DNA from: Pseudomonadota bacterium | GTDB lineage: Bacteria; Pseudomonadota; Gammaproteobacteria; Acidiferrobacterales; Acidiferrobacteraceae | Assembly: GCA_021795255.1 (NCBI GenBank) | Contig: JAJYPQ010000024.1 | Location: 1 to 20,799 of the forward strand | Reading direction: 5' to 3' | DNA length: 20,799 bases | Part shown: positions 1 through 8,904 of the stretch, one piece after another | Position numbering within the stretch: the stretch's first letter is position 1 | How the letters are laid out: each line of letters starts with the position of its first letter | The notes under the pieces: model-generated | What the model saw: the letters and a program-made list of their open reading frames with translations, nothing else | Database searches by the model: none | What the model was told of the DNA's origin: nothing | Made by a program: the position numbers and the translations under genes

Positions 1-1
1 G

Positions 2-94
2 GCCGCCTATGCCGCCATGCGCCGTTATCTGGCGCGCTATGCGCGCCAGCATGGTGCGCCACTTGCCGCCTACGAAGCGGGAGGCACCCGCTAG
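2..94 (+). CDS. C-terminal tail of an unidentified plus-strand protein (partial)
   Basis: From the first bases of the window, frame 2 stays open for 30 codons and ends at TAG (92-94). The peptide is rich in Ala, Arg and Tyr (AAMRRYLARYARQHGAP in the middle) and reads like an amphipathic helical C-terminus. Its start lies outside the window and I do not recognise the family. If real, it converges on the hydrogenase operon, whose last gene ends at 459 on the other strand. The piece is too short to exclude a chance open frame in GC-rich DNA. Confidence 0.35.
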   Translation, partial: AAYAAMRRYLARYARQHGAPLAAYEAGGTR

Positions 95-458
95 CGGGCA
101 TATTGCAGCGGCGGGCGGCCGGTGTCGACGGCACCTTGAAAAAGCGCGAGGACCACGGCTTCATTGTGGGCGGCAAACAACGCCTTTTTGTGCGGCATGC
201 CCCATAAGGCCGAGGTATTGACCATTTGTCTTCTAAAAACTGAAGCCATGATCTGACAGCCTCCCATATTGTCTTGCGCATGGCATGCGACGGGCTATCC
301 ATCGCGTTTGTAAAGTGCATCACTCCGTCAAGAAGGGCCTATTATTGCCCGATGATTTTAGGCCCGCTTCTTGTAAGGCACAGCGTCGTTCCCGCGCCTT
401 GACGAAGCATTTAGGCGAGCCATGCGCTCACGGCCGACGGAACCCCTGATCCTACGGG
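95..458. other. Non-coding interval between convergent genes
   Basis: This stretch separates the plus-strand tail ending at 94 from the nickel permease ending at 459. It begins just after a perfect 12-base palindrome (87-98, CCCGCTAGCGGG) that straddles the stop codon of the left partial gene. It also holds an imperfect hairpin at 330-372. No open frame with a credible ribosome-binding site was found. One frame reads a protein-like 23-residue peptide up to TAA at 205-207 but has no good start. Confidence 0.5.
330..372 (-). terminator. Hairpin downstream of the nickel permease, possible operon terminator
   Basis: The arms 330-340 and 360-372 pair over 11 bp with a two-base bulge (AAGAAG/GGGCCT against AGGCCC/CTTCTT), leaving a loop of about 19 bases. 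The hairpin sits about 90 bases after the stop codon of the last gene of the operon, where a terminator is expected. On the minus strand it is followed by CTTCTTGACGG rather than a run of T, so it is not a classical intrinsic terminator. It may instead protect the 3' end or act for both converging transcripts. Confidence 0.35.
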
Positions 459-1520
459 CTATACGTCCCCACCTGGCTCTCCCTGGCGCGCGGCGCTGAG
501 AGGGCCTGTCTCCACAAAATCGCGCTCCGCATCCGTGCCGTCCCGCCGATACCAGAGCCAACCCATGAGCCAGATACCCATAAGAAGCGCCGTAAAGAGA
601 CCGCCCGCGGCGCTAAATCCGACCCCGTCCAGCCCTTTCCATAGCGCAGCTCCACTGTGCGCTACCCATAACTGTGCCCACTCTGAAATGCTGACCACAA
701 GCGCCACCAGCACGCCGACGCCGGTGAACGCCATGTTTAGGCGGCCTCTTTGCGAGGGATATCGCACCGCCCAGTCGTACATGCGCGCCACCGCAATGCC
801 GTCGAGGGTGTCGAGCAGACTCATGCCGGCGGTAAAAAGAAGAGGGAAAATCATAATTTGCCGCAAGGACGCCACGCCGTTATGGGCCATGGACGCAGAC
901 ACGCTTAACACGGCAATTTCGCTTGCTGTATCAAATCCCAGCCCAAACAAAAAACCGACACCATACATATGCCACTGGCGGCGCACTAAACGGAACACAA
1001 GCGAAAACATGCGCATGAAAAGGCCTCCGGCCATAGCCTCCGGCGCCGGCGAAGGCGTAGCCCGCTGCCCGCCCCGCGCCTTTCGCGCAAGGCGCAGCAA
1101 TATTGAGGCATTAGCAAGCCCCATAAGGAGAAGAAATGCGGCGGATATGACTGTGCCGACGACCGACCCCGTCCGTGACAGCCACGTCATGGTTTCAGAG
1201 TGGGAGCGCGCGATTGTAGCCACAAAAAGCGACAACAAAATCACGACCGAAGAATGACCCAGAGAAAAATAGAGACCAACGGACGACGATTTCCGGTTCT
1301 GGTCTCGCAATGTACGCGCAACGGTGTCGATAGCGGTGATGTGGTCAATATCCAGCGCATGACGCAATCCAAAGAAATAAGCGAGCAGCCCCATACCTAC
1401 CAATGCCGGTCCAAGGCTATGCAGATTCCAAAGGCCGATCAGGGCCAGTACGTTCAGTGCGCCCACGACACCGAGAGATCCCTCAAAACGGCGCCGCCCT
1501 CTGATCGCCGTTGCGCTCAT
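459..1520 (-). CDS. hoxN: High-affinity nickel permease, NiCoT family (HoxN/HupN/NixA-like)
   Basis: A predicted 353-residue inner-membrane permease that imports Ni2+ for both hydrogenases. The NiCoT signature HALDIDH (HX4DH) is at residues 54-60. LGHSSVV follows at about 88-94, and GLGFDTASEIA and the LLDTLDGI segment lie further on; together these identify the family. Several hydrophobic spans are separated by a polar loop after the third or fourth. The start was chosen at 1520 because its ATG overlaps the hypX stop as ATGA and has GAGG upstream; the frame is open further upstream but only as a shadow of hypX. It is the last gene of the operon, so nickel import is co-expressed with the enzyme and its maturases. 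Transport of Co2+ instead cannot be excluded, but the context favours nickel. Confidence 0.93.
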   Translation of the reverse strand: MSATAIRGRRRFEGSLGVVGALNVLALIGLWNLHSLGPALVGMGLLAYFFGLRHALDIDHITAIDTVARTLRDQNRKSSSVGLYFSLGHSSVVILLSLFVATIARSHSETMTWLSRTGSVVGTVISAAFLLLMGLANASILLRLARKARGGQRATPSPAPEAMAGGLFMRMFSLVFRLVRRQWHMYGVGFLFGLGFDTASEIAVLSVSASMAHNGVASLRQIMIFPLLFTAGMSLLDTLDGIAVARMYDWAVRYPSQRGRLNMAFTGVGVLVALVVSISEWAQLWVAHSGAALWKGLDGVGFSAAGGLFTALLMGIWLMGWLWYRRDGTDAERDFVETGPLSAARQGEPGGDV

Positions 1521-3250
1521 GAGGTACCCTCTTGTGCCTGGGTCAATGGCCGCGCGCGGCGGTGCGTGGCCAAATACAAGGGTGTGTGTGCATGCAATGT
1601 CTTGTGCACGAAGTGATAGCGCGCCACGTGGTAGCTGCGGTCGAACCCGTAAAAATTGCGGCGCATATGGGCTAACTCGGCGGCCCTGTATGCGCCAAGC
1701 GGCCGCCTCGCCTCGTCCTCCTCGCGCCTGGCCACCTTGGCCGAAAGCCGCGCCGACCAGAAGTCTGGATGCGCCCACGCTCGCGCAAGCCGTGCGATCA
1801 TATCTCTGAATTCGGCCGGCGTACGCCCAAGGGCGCCGTCGATCAGCCCTACCGCCACGGCCTTCGCGGCCGTTATTGGTAGCCGCCCCTGTAGCAGCCA
1901 GTCACTTTCCTCGGCATCAAGGCGTCGCGGCAAGAGATAAGTCCAGTACTCCGAGCCATACAGGTTGCCCATGTTCTTGTAGTGGGGATTCAAAACCACG
2001 CCTTGTCGCGCGTATACGGCGTCGGCCGCAAGCGCGAGAAACACACCGCCGGCCCCCGCATTTGCGCAAAGTGCTGCAATCGTCATCTGACGGGTCGTCG
2101 AGAGGATTTCAAGCACGAGATCATTCATGGCCTCAATGTTTCGCCACGACTCGTCCGCCGGACTTTCTGACGCCTCGATCACATGGAGATGGATGCCATT
2201 GGACCAATGATCCGGCCCTCCGTGCAAGACGATGACGCGCGCATCGCTTTCTTTCGCCCGCTTATATTCATCAGTAAGACGGCGGCATTGGTCGGCGCTC
2301 ATGGCGCCATTGTAGAACGGGAAATGCAGATGGCAGACAGCGCCCTCTTGCTCGCGCACGATCTCTCGCCACGTTTCCGTCGAATTTTGTACAATGGGAA
2401 TGCATGGCACATCGGCGACAGCATCGCCAAGCACCGCGGTCGCAGGCAGCTTAAGTCCACGCCCATCCTGTTGCACGGCCTGCATATGCGTGATCCAGAC
2501 AGCACCGTCGACAGTCGCGCGGCAAACGGCGCCATCCCGTTGCCCAAGCAGCGCCCCGGGGATGCCGCGTAACGTCGCCTCTTTCCACGCGCCGTACAGA
2601 TACACGGTGCGGCCGCACAGCCAGTCGCGCACGCCCGGCGCGCTGTCCGACGCGTAAATCTTCCTTAGAATGACCTCCGTGGTATCCTGGCCCCAATCGA
2701 TCGCACGATCCACCTGCATCATTGCGGGCCGGTGGTAGCCCCGCAAGATCCCCGCGCCCAAAGTGGTATCGCGTTGTGACAGCGGTCGCAGAACCCCTCG
2801 CTTGTACGACGTCAACGCCCGGCATAGCGCTTTGACGGCCGCCTCGGTCACCTCATTCCTGTAAATGCTGCTTTTGGGGGCGATGCGCAGGGGAAATGTC
2901 TCAAAGGCCCAGATGTCCCCCGCATCCAGTTCTTCATTGGCCTGCAATACGGTAACCCCCCATTCGCGGCGTCCCTCGAGGATGGCCCAGTCGAGGGCCG
3001 AGGGCCCGCGATCGCCGGGAATTCCGGGATGGATGATAAGGCATGGGTAGCGGCTCCAAACCGTGCGCGGAATGGCCCGCTTGAGGTAAGGGGCTACGAT
3101 CACGTCTGGCTTAAAGAGCGCGACACCCTGTTGCGTAGACTCCGTATTGACATCGAATTCCACGGCGAGTTCGTGCCCGCAACGGACAAGCTCCCCATAA
3201 ACCCGCTGACTCAGGCTGTTAAACGCTTCCACGAGTAACATGATGCGCAT
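1517..3250 (-). CDS. hypX: HypX, CO-ligand biosynthesis protein for [NiFe] hydrogenase
   Basis: A 577-residue two-domain cytoplasmic protein, normal length for HypX/HoxX. The N-terminal half resembles formyltransferases: the HPGIPGDRG loop starts at residue 74, followed by SALDWAI and the ELDAGDIW motif (107-114) that also occurs in Met-tRNA formyltransferase. The C-terminal half is an enoyl-CoA hydratase/isomerase-like domain with LHGGPDHWSNGIHLHVIEA and ANAGAGGVFLALAADAVYA segments. In studied members the N-domain transfers the formyl group of 10-formyl-tetrahydrofolate, and the C-domain releases CO for the Fe(CN)2CO centre under aerobic conditions. The gene starts six bases after hypE and overlaps the permease gene by ATGA. 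HypX is absent from many strict anaerobes, so its presence suggests that hydrogenase is matured while oxygen is around. Confidence 0.96.
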   Translation of the reverse strand: MRIMLLVEAFNSLSQRVYGELVRCGHELAVEFDVNTESTQQGVALFKPDVIVAPYLKRAIPRTVWSRYPCLIIHPGIPGDRGPSALDWAILEGRREWGVTVLQANEELDAGDIWAFETFPLRIAPKSSIYRNEVTEAAVKALCRALTSYKRGVLRPLSQRDTTLGAGILRGYHRPAMMQVDRAIDWGQDTTEVILRKIYASDSAPGVRDWLCGRTVYLYGAWKEATLRGIPGALLGQRDGAVCRATVDGAVWITHMQAVQQDGRGLKLPATAVLGDAVADVPCIPIVQNSTETWREIVREQEGAVCHLHFPFYNGAMSADQCRRLTDEYKRAKESDARVIVLHGGPDHWSNGIHLHVIEASESPADESWRNIEAMNDLVLEILSTTRQMTIAALCANAGAGGVFLALAADAVYARQGVVLNPHYKNMGNLYGSEYWTYLLPRRLDAEESDWLLQGRLPITAAKAVAVGLIDGALGRTPAEFRDMIARLARAWAHPDFWSARLSAKVARREEDEARRPLGAYRAAELAHMRRNFYGFDRSYHVARYHFVHKTLHAHTPLYLATHRRARPLTQAQEGTS

Positions 3251-3256
3251 GGCGCC

Positions 3257-4306
3257 TCAGCAAATCCGCGGCAGTGGATCGCCAGTGAGCCAGTCGACCA
3301 TGCGCGTGCCACCGAACGCGGTCTCCATTTCCACAAAGTGCAATGGATCGGCGACCACTGTTCCTATGATTGCCGACTGCACGCCCAGCGGATGTCGTCG
3401 CATAACGGCAAGCAATGTGTTTGCCTGCTCTGGGGGACATATGGCGATGAGCTTGCCTTCATTGGCGATATACAAAGGATCCAAACCCAGGAACTCGCAG
3501 GCCGCGCGCACCTCGGCGCGAATCGGGATGGCCGCCTCCTGAATACGCATGCCGACGTCCGACTGATCGGCGATCTCGTTGAGCGCCGTGGCAAGCCCCC
3601 CGCGCGTGGGATCGCGCAGGCAATGAATGTCTGGCACAACCCGCACCATATCCGCCACAAGCCCATGCAAAGCCGCCGTATCAGATAGGATGGTGGTTTG
3701 GAATGACAGATGTTCGCGCTCCGACATAATCGCGATGCCATGGTCACCGATCGAACCGCTGATCAAAATGCAATCCTGGGGCTGTGCCCGGTGAACATGA
3801 ATGTCGAGCGCGGGATCGACCACACCTACCCCGGTGGTGGTGATGAAAAGCCCATCACCCTTGCCCCGCTCAACGACCTTGGTATCGCCCGCAATCACCG
3901 CGACCTGCGCAGATCGGGCCGCTTGCGCCATGGAATCGACGACCCTCTTTAGGCTGGCAAGCGCAAAGCCTTCCTCTATGATGAACGCCGCCGTCAAATA
4001 CATGGGCTTGGCGCCCGCCATGGCCACATCATTGACCGTTCCATGCACAGACAGCGCACCGATATCGCCACCGGGAAAAAAGAGGGGCGACACGACGTGT
4101 GCGTCAGTGGCCACCACGAGGCGGCCGGCGGGCAGGGTGCAACGCGCTTGGTCATCCATGAGCCTAAGCCACTCGTTGTCGAAGGCGTTCAGAAAGAGCT
4201 CCTGCACGAGTTGTGTAGTCGCGCGCCCGCCGCTACCATGATTCATGTCGATGCGGCCGTAGCGCACATCGAGGGTGCGAGCGTGACGCCGCACGCGGGC
4301 GCTCAT
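3257..4306 (-). CDS. hypE: HypE, cyanide-ligand synthesis protein
   Basis: A 349-residue cytoplasmic ATPase of the PurM/SelD-like fold. HypE receives a carbamoyl group from HypF on its C-terminal cysteine and dehydrates it to a thiocyanate, which becomes the CN ligand of the active-site iron. Visible family marks are MNHGSGGRAT (21-30), NDVAMAGA (about 92-99), GDTKVVERGKGDG (140-152), RDPTRGG, and the obligatory C-terminal PRIC ending at Cys349. The N-terminus carries about 18 extra basic residues before the conserved DMNHGSGG block. The start ATG overlaps the hypD stop (ATGA), which fixes the start and implies translational coupling. Confidence 0.97.
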   Translation of the reverse strand: MSARVRRHARTLDVRYGRIDMNHGSGGRATTQLVQELFLNAFDNEWLRLMDDQARCTLPAGRLVVATDAHVVSPLFFPGGDIGALSVHGTVNDVAMAGAKPMYLTAAFIIEEGFALASLKRVVDSMAQAARSAQVAVIAGDTKVVERGKGDGLFITTTGVGVVDPALDIHVHRAQPQDCILISGSIGDHGIAIMSEREHLSFQTTILSDTAALHGLVADMVRVVPDIHCLRDPTRGGLATALNEIADQSDVGMRIQEAAIPIRAEVRAACEFLGLDPLYIANEGKLIAICPPEQANTLLAVMRRHPLGVQSAIIGTVVADPLHFVEMETAFGGTRMVDWLTGDPLPRIC

Positions 4307-5463
4307 GATTTACCCGCCGCGCGCCGCAGGGCGGGGGCGCCGTCCCGCCTGTAGCGTCCATAAGTATAATGCGCCGCACAGGCGCCTTCGGACGAAACCA
4401 TGCAGGAACCCATAGGGCTTTCGGGTACGCAGGCGCCGCCAAACAGCCGGCAGTCGTGTGGATGCTTTACTCCTCGCAATATGGCGCCGCATTCGCAACC
4501 CTTGTGGTCTGGGACGCTTGTGGGCCGCAAACCAAACCGCCGTTCGGCGTCGAAGGCGCCGTAACGATTTTGAATCCGCAGAGAACTGTATGGGACGATT
4601 CCCAATCCCCGCCACTCAAACGTGCGCGCCAGCTCGAACACCTCCGTGACCAAGGTCTGCGCCTTCGTGTTGCCCTCACGGGTTACCGCGCGCGTGAACT
4701 GGTTTTCTACGATGGCGCGCCCCTCGTTTATCTGCCGCACCAGCATCCAAACCGACTGCAAGACATCGAGCGGCTCAAAACCGGCGATGACTACTGGCTT
4801 TTCATATTCCTGTGCAAAAAACTCGTACGGCCGGCTGCCAATTACCGCGCTTACATGAGACGGCCCAATAAAGCCGTCTATCCGGACGGTGCCCATTTGC
4901 CGTACCTCGGGGGAATCAAGCAAGCTCTGGATGGCCGATGGCGTTAGCACATGATTGCAAATCACGGTGAAATTGCGCATTCCCAACCGCTTCGCCTCCA
5001 GAATGGCCGCTGCCGTGGGCGGGGTCGTCGTCTCAAAGCCGATGGCAAAGAACACCACTTCGCGATCCGGATTCCGACGCGCCACTTGGAGCGCATCCTG
5101 CACCGAATAAACCATCACAACATCCGCGCCCGCGGCCTTGATCGCAAGCAGGCTCTCGCGGTCGGTGGCAGGCACGCGCACGACATCGGCATATGTGCAG
5201 AGAATAACGCCGCCGTCGCGCGCAAGATTGATGGCCATGTCGATGCGACCTATCGGCAGCACGCACACGGGGCAGCCTGGCCCATGCACCAACCTGATTG
5301 AGGAAGGCAAAAGGTCCGGCAGTCCATAGCGGGCAATGGCATGCGTGTGGCCACCGCAAAATTCCATAATGTGGTAGGTGCGTCTCTCCTCGACTTCCGC
5401 CCATATGGCGCGCGCCATAGATGCCGCCATGTGCTTATCGCGAAATTCGTCGATGTATTTCAT
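4303..5463 (-). CDS. hypD: HypD, Fe(CN)2CO assembly scaffold
   Basis: A 386-residue Fe-S protein that, together with HypC, holds the iron while the CN and CO ligands are added. The signature cysteine motifs are present: MEFCGGHTHAIARYGL (33-48), GPGCPVCVLP (61-70, with Cys64 and Cys67), the FFAIGFETTTPPTA segment, and a C-terminal cysteine cluster (CECGAILRG, CRLFGGAC, GSCMVSSEGACAAHY) that binds the 4Fe-4S cluster. Length is slightly above the usual 370-380 because of an Arg/Ala-rich tail after the last cysteine. It overlaps hypC upstream and hypE downstream by ATGA on both sides, consistent with stoichiometric production of the HypC-HypD-HypE group. Confidence 0.97.
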   Translation of the reverse strand: MKYIDEFRDKHMAASMARAIWAEVEERRTYHIMEFCGGHTHAIARYGLPDLLPSSIRLVHGPGCPVCVLPIGRIDMAINLARDGGVILCTYADVVRVPATDRESLLAIKAAGADVVMVYSVQDALQVARRNPDREVVFFAIGFETTTPPTAAAILEAKRLGMRNFTVICNHVLTPSAIQSLLDSPEVRQMGTVRIDGFIGPSHVSAVIGSRPYEFFAQEYEKPVVIAGFEPLDVLQSVWMLVRQINEGRAIVENQFTRAVTREGNTKAQTLVTEVFELARTFEWRGLGIVPYSSLRIQNRYGAFDAERRFGLRPTSVPDHKGCECGAILRGVKHPHDCRLFGGACVPESPMGSCMVSSEGACAAHYTYGRYRRDGAPALRRAAGKS

Positions 5464-5705
5464 AGGCTCTCTTTGTCAGCGACTTCAATGGTACGCGCGA
5501 TTGTTGCAAACAATTCCAGCGTCTTGTGCGCCTCGGCGGCGTCAAGGCGCGTGAGCGCAAAGCCCACATGAACGATCACGTAATCGCCTTGTTGGACGTT
5601 TTCCACGAGCGCAAGAGAGATGGTCTTGCGCACGCCACCTATCTCGACTACCGCCATGTCGTCTTGCAAAAGCTCTTCCACCCGCATCGGCACCGCTAGG
5701 CACAT
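5460..5705 (-). CDS. hypC: HypC, hydrogenase maturation chaperone
   Basis: An 81-residue chaperone with the invariant start MCLAVPMRV, in which Cys2 and the HypC His (in GDYVIVHVGFAL, 40-51) carry the iron between HypD and the large-subunit precursor. The ATG at 5705 was chosen because Cys must follow the initiator Met; a GGGAGGG ribosome-binding site sits eight or so bases upstream inside the end of hypF. The frame is open further upstream only as a shadow of hypF. It is the only HypC/HybG paralogue in the window, so if no other exists it must serve both the group 1e and group 3b large subunits. Confidence 0.96.
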   Translation of the reverse strand: MCLAVPMRVEELLQDDMAVVEIGGVRKTISLALVENVQQGDYVIVHVGFALTRLDAAEAHKTLELFATIARTIEVADKESL

Positions 5706-5707
5706 GC

Positions 5708-8068
5708 TTACATACCCTCCCGCAAAGCGTGCAGCGCCACCCATGCTTGACCGAGGCTTATTCCGCCATCGTTTGGTGGCATGCGAGCGGCGCGGTATAT
5801 GGCGACGCCCCGGCGCTCAAGCCGGGTGCGTAGTCCTTCCCGCAAAATGCCGTTGGCAAAACAGCCCCCCGCGAGGGCGACGCGCGCGACACCGGTGGCC
5901 TCGACCGCCTGCATGATCCACTCCTCAAGCCCTTTGATTAGGGTCGCATGAAAGATTGCTGCGCCCGCCGGTGGATCCACGCAGGTACGCAGAAAATCCA
6001 GGACCGGCAGGAGATCGAGGTGGTTGTTTTTTAGGACGTAGCCGTTCGTATAGGCTTTTATGTGGGGCGACTGCGCGGCCAAAGCTTCAAGCATCATCGC
6101 CGCCTGACCTTCGTAGCTTGCATGAGTGCAGACATGAAGCAACGCGGCGGCGGCATCGAATAGGCGCCCAGCGCTGCTTGAGGACGGCGTGTTCAAACGC
6201 CGTTCGAGCATACTTGTGACGATGCCCGCAGCGGCCCCAGGGAAGCGCCGGGGGATCTCGTCGGCGCGGCCGAGTGCGTGGAGCACAGAGGCCGCCATGC
6301 GCCACGGTTCGCGTGCGGCGCTGTCGGCGCCGGGCAGAGGTAGAGGCGAAAGACTACCCAATCTCGTAAACTGTGCGCCCTTGAGCCACAGCAGTTCACC
6401 ACCCCAGATCTCGCCGCTCAGCCCATAGCCGACGCCATCCAAGGCGACACCGAGCACCGGTCCCGATACCTTGTGCTCGGCAAGCACAGCAGCAACGTGG
6501 GCCTGATGATGCTGGACCGGGATCTGGACGATACCCCTTTGCGCCGCCAGCCGTTCGGCAAAACGAGTGCTCGGATAGTCCGGATGAAGATCGTGCGCAA
6601 CGCACTGCGGCTGGACACCCGTAAGGGCCATAAGCGACGCCGCGGCGTCGTCGAGCGCCCGGTAAGCCCTGCGGTTTTCGAGATCGCCGATGTGCGGCGA
6701 AACGAACGCCTCGTTGTCGCGCGTAACGCACACAGTGTCTTTAAGCATCGCGCCGAGGGCCAGCACGGGCGGCCCGGACAGTGACAACCGGATGGCCGAT
6801 GGCGCCTGACCCCGACCTAGACGCAGCCACGCCCGTCCCTTTGCGTCCGCCCGCACGACACCGTCATCGCATCGCGACACAATAGCGCGGTCATGGACGA
6901 GAAAAAAGTCGGCGAGGCCGTTGAGGCGGGAGAGCGCCTCTTCATTGCCGGTGACGAGCGGTTCGCCGCCAGGATTGGCCGACGTGCAGACAAAAAGCAT
7001 GTCATGCGGACGGCCAAGCCACTTTGTACCAGTCGCTCGGCCCGCGGCCTCATGAAAGAGGAGATAGTGTATGGGTGTATAGGCGAGCATGACACCGATG
7101 CGGTTGAGGTCGGGGGCCACACCGGCAAGCCACTTATCGCAATCTTGCGCCTTGCGCAGTAGCACAATGGGGCGGTCTGCCCCCTCGAGCAGTTCACGCT
7201 CAGATGCGCTTATGTGCGCAAACCGCTTGCAAGAAGCGACGTTTAGGGCAAGCAGTGCAAAGGGCTTGGCGAGGCGGCCCTTACGCCTGCGCAGGGCCGC
7301 CACCGACTGCGCGTTGCGCGCGTCGCACATGAGATGATAGCCGCCGATGCCCTTGACCGCGATGGTCGCCCCGTCGCGCATAAGGCCAAAGGCCACTGCG
7401 ATCACATCCTTCGCCGCCTGCTCTTGTCCGTTAGCATCCCACAAGGCAAGTCGCGGACCACAGGCCGCGCATGCCACGGGCTCTGCGTGGAAGCGCCGGT
7501 TCTCCGGGCACCCATACTCATCGGCACATGGTCCGCACAGGGTAAAATGCGCCATCGTCGTCTTGTGCCGATCATAGGGCATACCGGCGATTATTGAAAA
7601 ACGGGGGCCACAATGAGAGCAGTTGATAAACGGATAGCGATAGCGTCGATTCCTTGCATCAAAAAGCTCCGCCAGACACTCATTGCAGGTGGCGGCATCC
7701 GTTGGAATCGACGTGTTGATGCGACCACCCTCGCTCGGCCTGATTTCAAAACCGCGAACATCCTGCTTTACCTTGAGCTCTCGCACATCGACATGCTCGA
7801 CACGCGCAAGCACCGGCGCCTCCTTGTAGAGCGCATCGACAAACGCCCTAAGCGAGCGCAGCGACCCTTGGACTTCCATGATCACACCGCTTGCGTCGTT
7901 GCGCACAAACCCTACGAGCGCACGCTCGGTTGCGCGGCGATAGACAAATGGGCGGAATCCGACCCCCTGCACACGGCCGTATACGCGCAGTTGCCAGCGC
8001 GCGACTCCTGCGCCAGCGCCGAGATCATGCGGGTACGCAAAATCGGCTTCATTGCCTATCACCCCCAT
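5708..8068 (-). CDS. hypF: HypF, carbamoyltransferase
   Basis: A 786-residue cytoplasmic enzyme that turns carbamoyl phosphate into carbamoyl-AMP and transfers it to the C-terminal Cys of HypE. Domains in order: acylphosphatase (GRVQGVGFRPFVYR, 31-44); two zinc fingers (Cys128/131/150/153 and Cys178/181/200/203); a YrdC-like domain (about 215-400); and a Kae1-like carbamoyltransferase domain with AHDLHPDYPSTRFAE, HHQAHVAAVLAEH and VALAGGCFANGILREGL. The ATG at 8068 was chosen because it overlaps the hypB stop by one base (TGATG) and follows GGCGGGG. The open frame extends a further 21 codons upstream, but those lie within hypB. Length is normal for the family. Confidence 0.97.
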   Translation of the reverse strand: MGVIGNEADFAYPHDLGAGAGVARWQLRVYGRVQGVGFRPFVYRRATERALVGFVRNDASGVIMEVQGSLRSLRAFVDALYKEAPVLARVEHVDVRELKVKQDVRGFEIRPSEGGRINTSIPTDAATCNECLAELFDARNRRYRYPFINCSHCGPRFSIIAGMPYDRHKTTMAHFTLCGPCADEYGCPENRRFHAEPVACAACGPRLALWDANGQEQAAKDVIAVAFGLMRDGATIAVKGIGGYHLMCDARNAQSVAALRRRKGRLAKPFALLALNVASCKRFAHISASERELLEGADRPIVLLRKAQDCDKWLAGVAPDLNRIGVMLAYTPIHYLLFHEAAGRATGTKWLGRPHDMLFVCTSANPGGEPLVTGNEEALSRLNGLADFFLVHDRAIVSRCDDGVVRADAKGRAWLRLGRGQAPSAIRLSLSGPPVLALGAMLKDTVCVTRDNEAFVSPHIGDLENRRAYRALDDAAASLMALTGVQPQCVAHDLHPDYPSTRFAERLAAQRGIVQIPVQHHQAHVAAVLAEHKVSGPVLGVALDGVGYGLSGEIWGGELLWLKGAQFTRLGSLSPLPLPGADSAAREPWRMAASVLHALGRADEIPRRFPGAAAGIVTSMLERRLNTPSSSSAGRLFDAAAALLHVCTHASYEGQAAMMLEALAAQSPHIKAYTNGYVLKNNHLDLLPVLDFLRTCVDPPAGAAIFHATLIKGLEEWIMQAVEATGVARVALAGGCFANGILREGLRTRLERRGVAIYRAARMPPNDGGISLGQAWVALHALREGM

Positions 8069-8904
8069 CACCCCGCCGTGATTTTGCGTGCGCATCCCTT
8101 CACCCATTGCGCCTGCTCGACTGCAAGCCATTCAAGCCAGTCGGCCATGCCCGCGCCGCGCGTAGCCGATACCATCAAAATGGCAAGGCTCGGGTTGATC
8201 GCGCGCGCATAAGTACAGCAGGCGTCAACATCGAACTCCACATGCGACAGCAAATCGATCTTGTTCAATACCATCACATCGGCTACACGAAACATGTCCG
8301 GATATTTGAGAGGTTTGTCTTCACCCTCTGTCACGGACAGAATCACCACTCGTCGCGCCTCTCCAAGATCAAATCCGGACGGACACACAAGATTGCCGAC
8401 ATTCTCTATGAAAAGCACGCTATGATCGGCGGGCGCCAGATGCTCGTAGGCATGGCCGACGCCGTGGGCGTCGAGATGACACCCTCTTCCGGTGTTAATC
8501 TGGTGCACGGGCACACCTGTCGCTGCAATACGCTTCGCGTCCCGATCCGTCTGCTGGTCGCCCTCGATCACCGCCACAGACCCGGAACCGGAAAGCACTT
8601 CGACAGTGCGCACGAGTAAAGTGGTTTTCCCAGATCCTGGGCTTGACATGAGGTTCAACACGAATATCCCGCGGTCCTCGAAGTTTTGCCGATTGCTTTG
8701 CGCATAGCGCTGATTCTTGGCAAAAAGATCTTGCTCAACCTGCACCATACGCCGAGCAGAAAGACCGGGCGCATGGGCAAATCTCGGTAAATGCACGTGA
8801 TCTTCATGTCCGTTTGACGCTGCCTCTCCGTCGCGTGCCAACTTATGGGCGTGCTTGCTTTCAAGCTCCTGCTCTTCTTTACCGCACCCGCATACCCCAC
8901 ACAT
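8068..8904 (-). CDS. hypB: HypB, nickel-inserting GTPase
   Basis: A 278-residue SIMIBI-class GTPase that delivers nickel, with HypA, to the large-subunit precursor after iron insertion. The N-terminus MCGVCGCG carries the CXXCXC high-affinity nickel site (Cys2, Cys5, Cys7). A short His-containing stretch follows (residues 18-44: six His) rather than a long poly-His store. The G domain shows the Walker A motif SSPGSGKTT (87-95), EGDQQTDRDA, the metal-site TGRGCHLDAHG (Cys142/His143), ENVGNLVCPSGFD (Cys174) and NKIDLL (214-219). The ATG at 8904 overlaps the hypA stop by one base (TAATG). The open frame reaches 9018, but the Cys motif must be N-terminal. Confidence 0.97.
   Translation of the reverse strand: MCGVCGCGKEEQELESKHAHKLARDGEAASNGHEDHVHLPRFAHAPGLSARRMVQVEQDLFAKNQRYAQSNRQNFEDRGIFVLNLMSSPGSGKTTLLVRTVEVLSGSGSVAVIEGDQQTDRDAKRIAATGVPVHQINTGRGCHLDAHGVGHAYEHLAPADHSVLFIENVGNLVCPSGFDLGEARRVVILSVTEGEDKPLKYPDMFRVADVMVLNKIDLLSHVEFDVDACCTYARAINPSLAILMVSATRGAGMADWLEWLAVEQAQWVKGCARKITAG

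Noticed and set aside
103..207. Short plus-strand frame ending in a protein-like basic peptide (KKREDHGFIVGGKQRLF)
   Set aside because: Only a TTG with poorly spaced purines could start it and no family is recognised; too short to support as a gene.
535..1257. Long plus-strand open frame of 240 codons opposite the nickel permease
   Set aside because: Shadow of a clearly conserved permease on the other strand; composition is low-complexity Pro/Arg/Ser without a domain.
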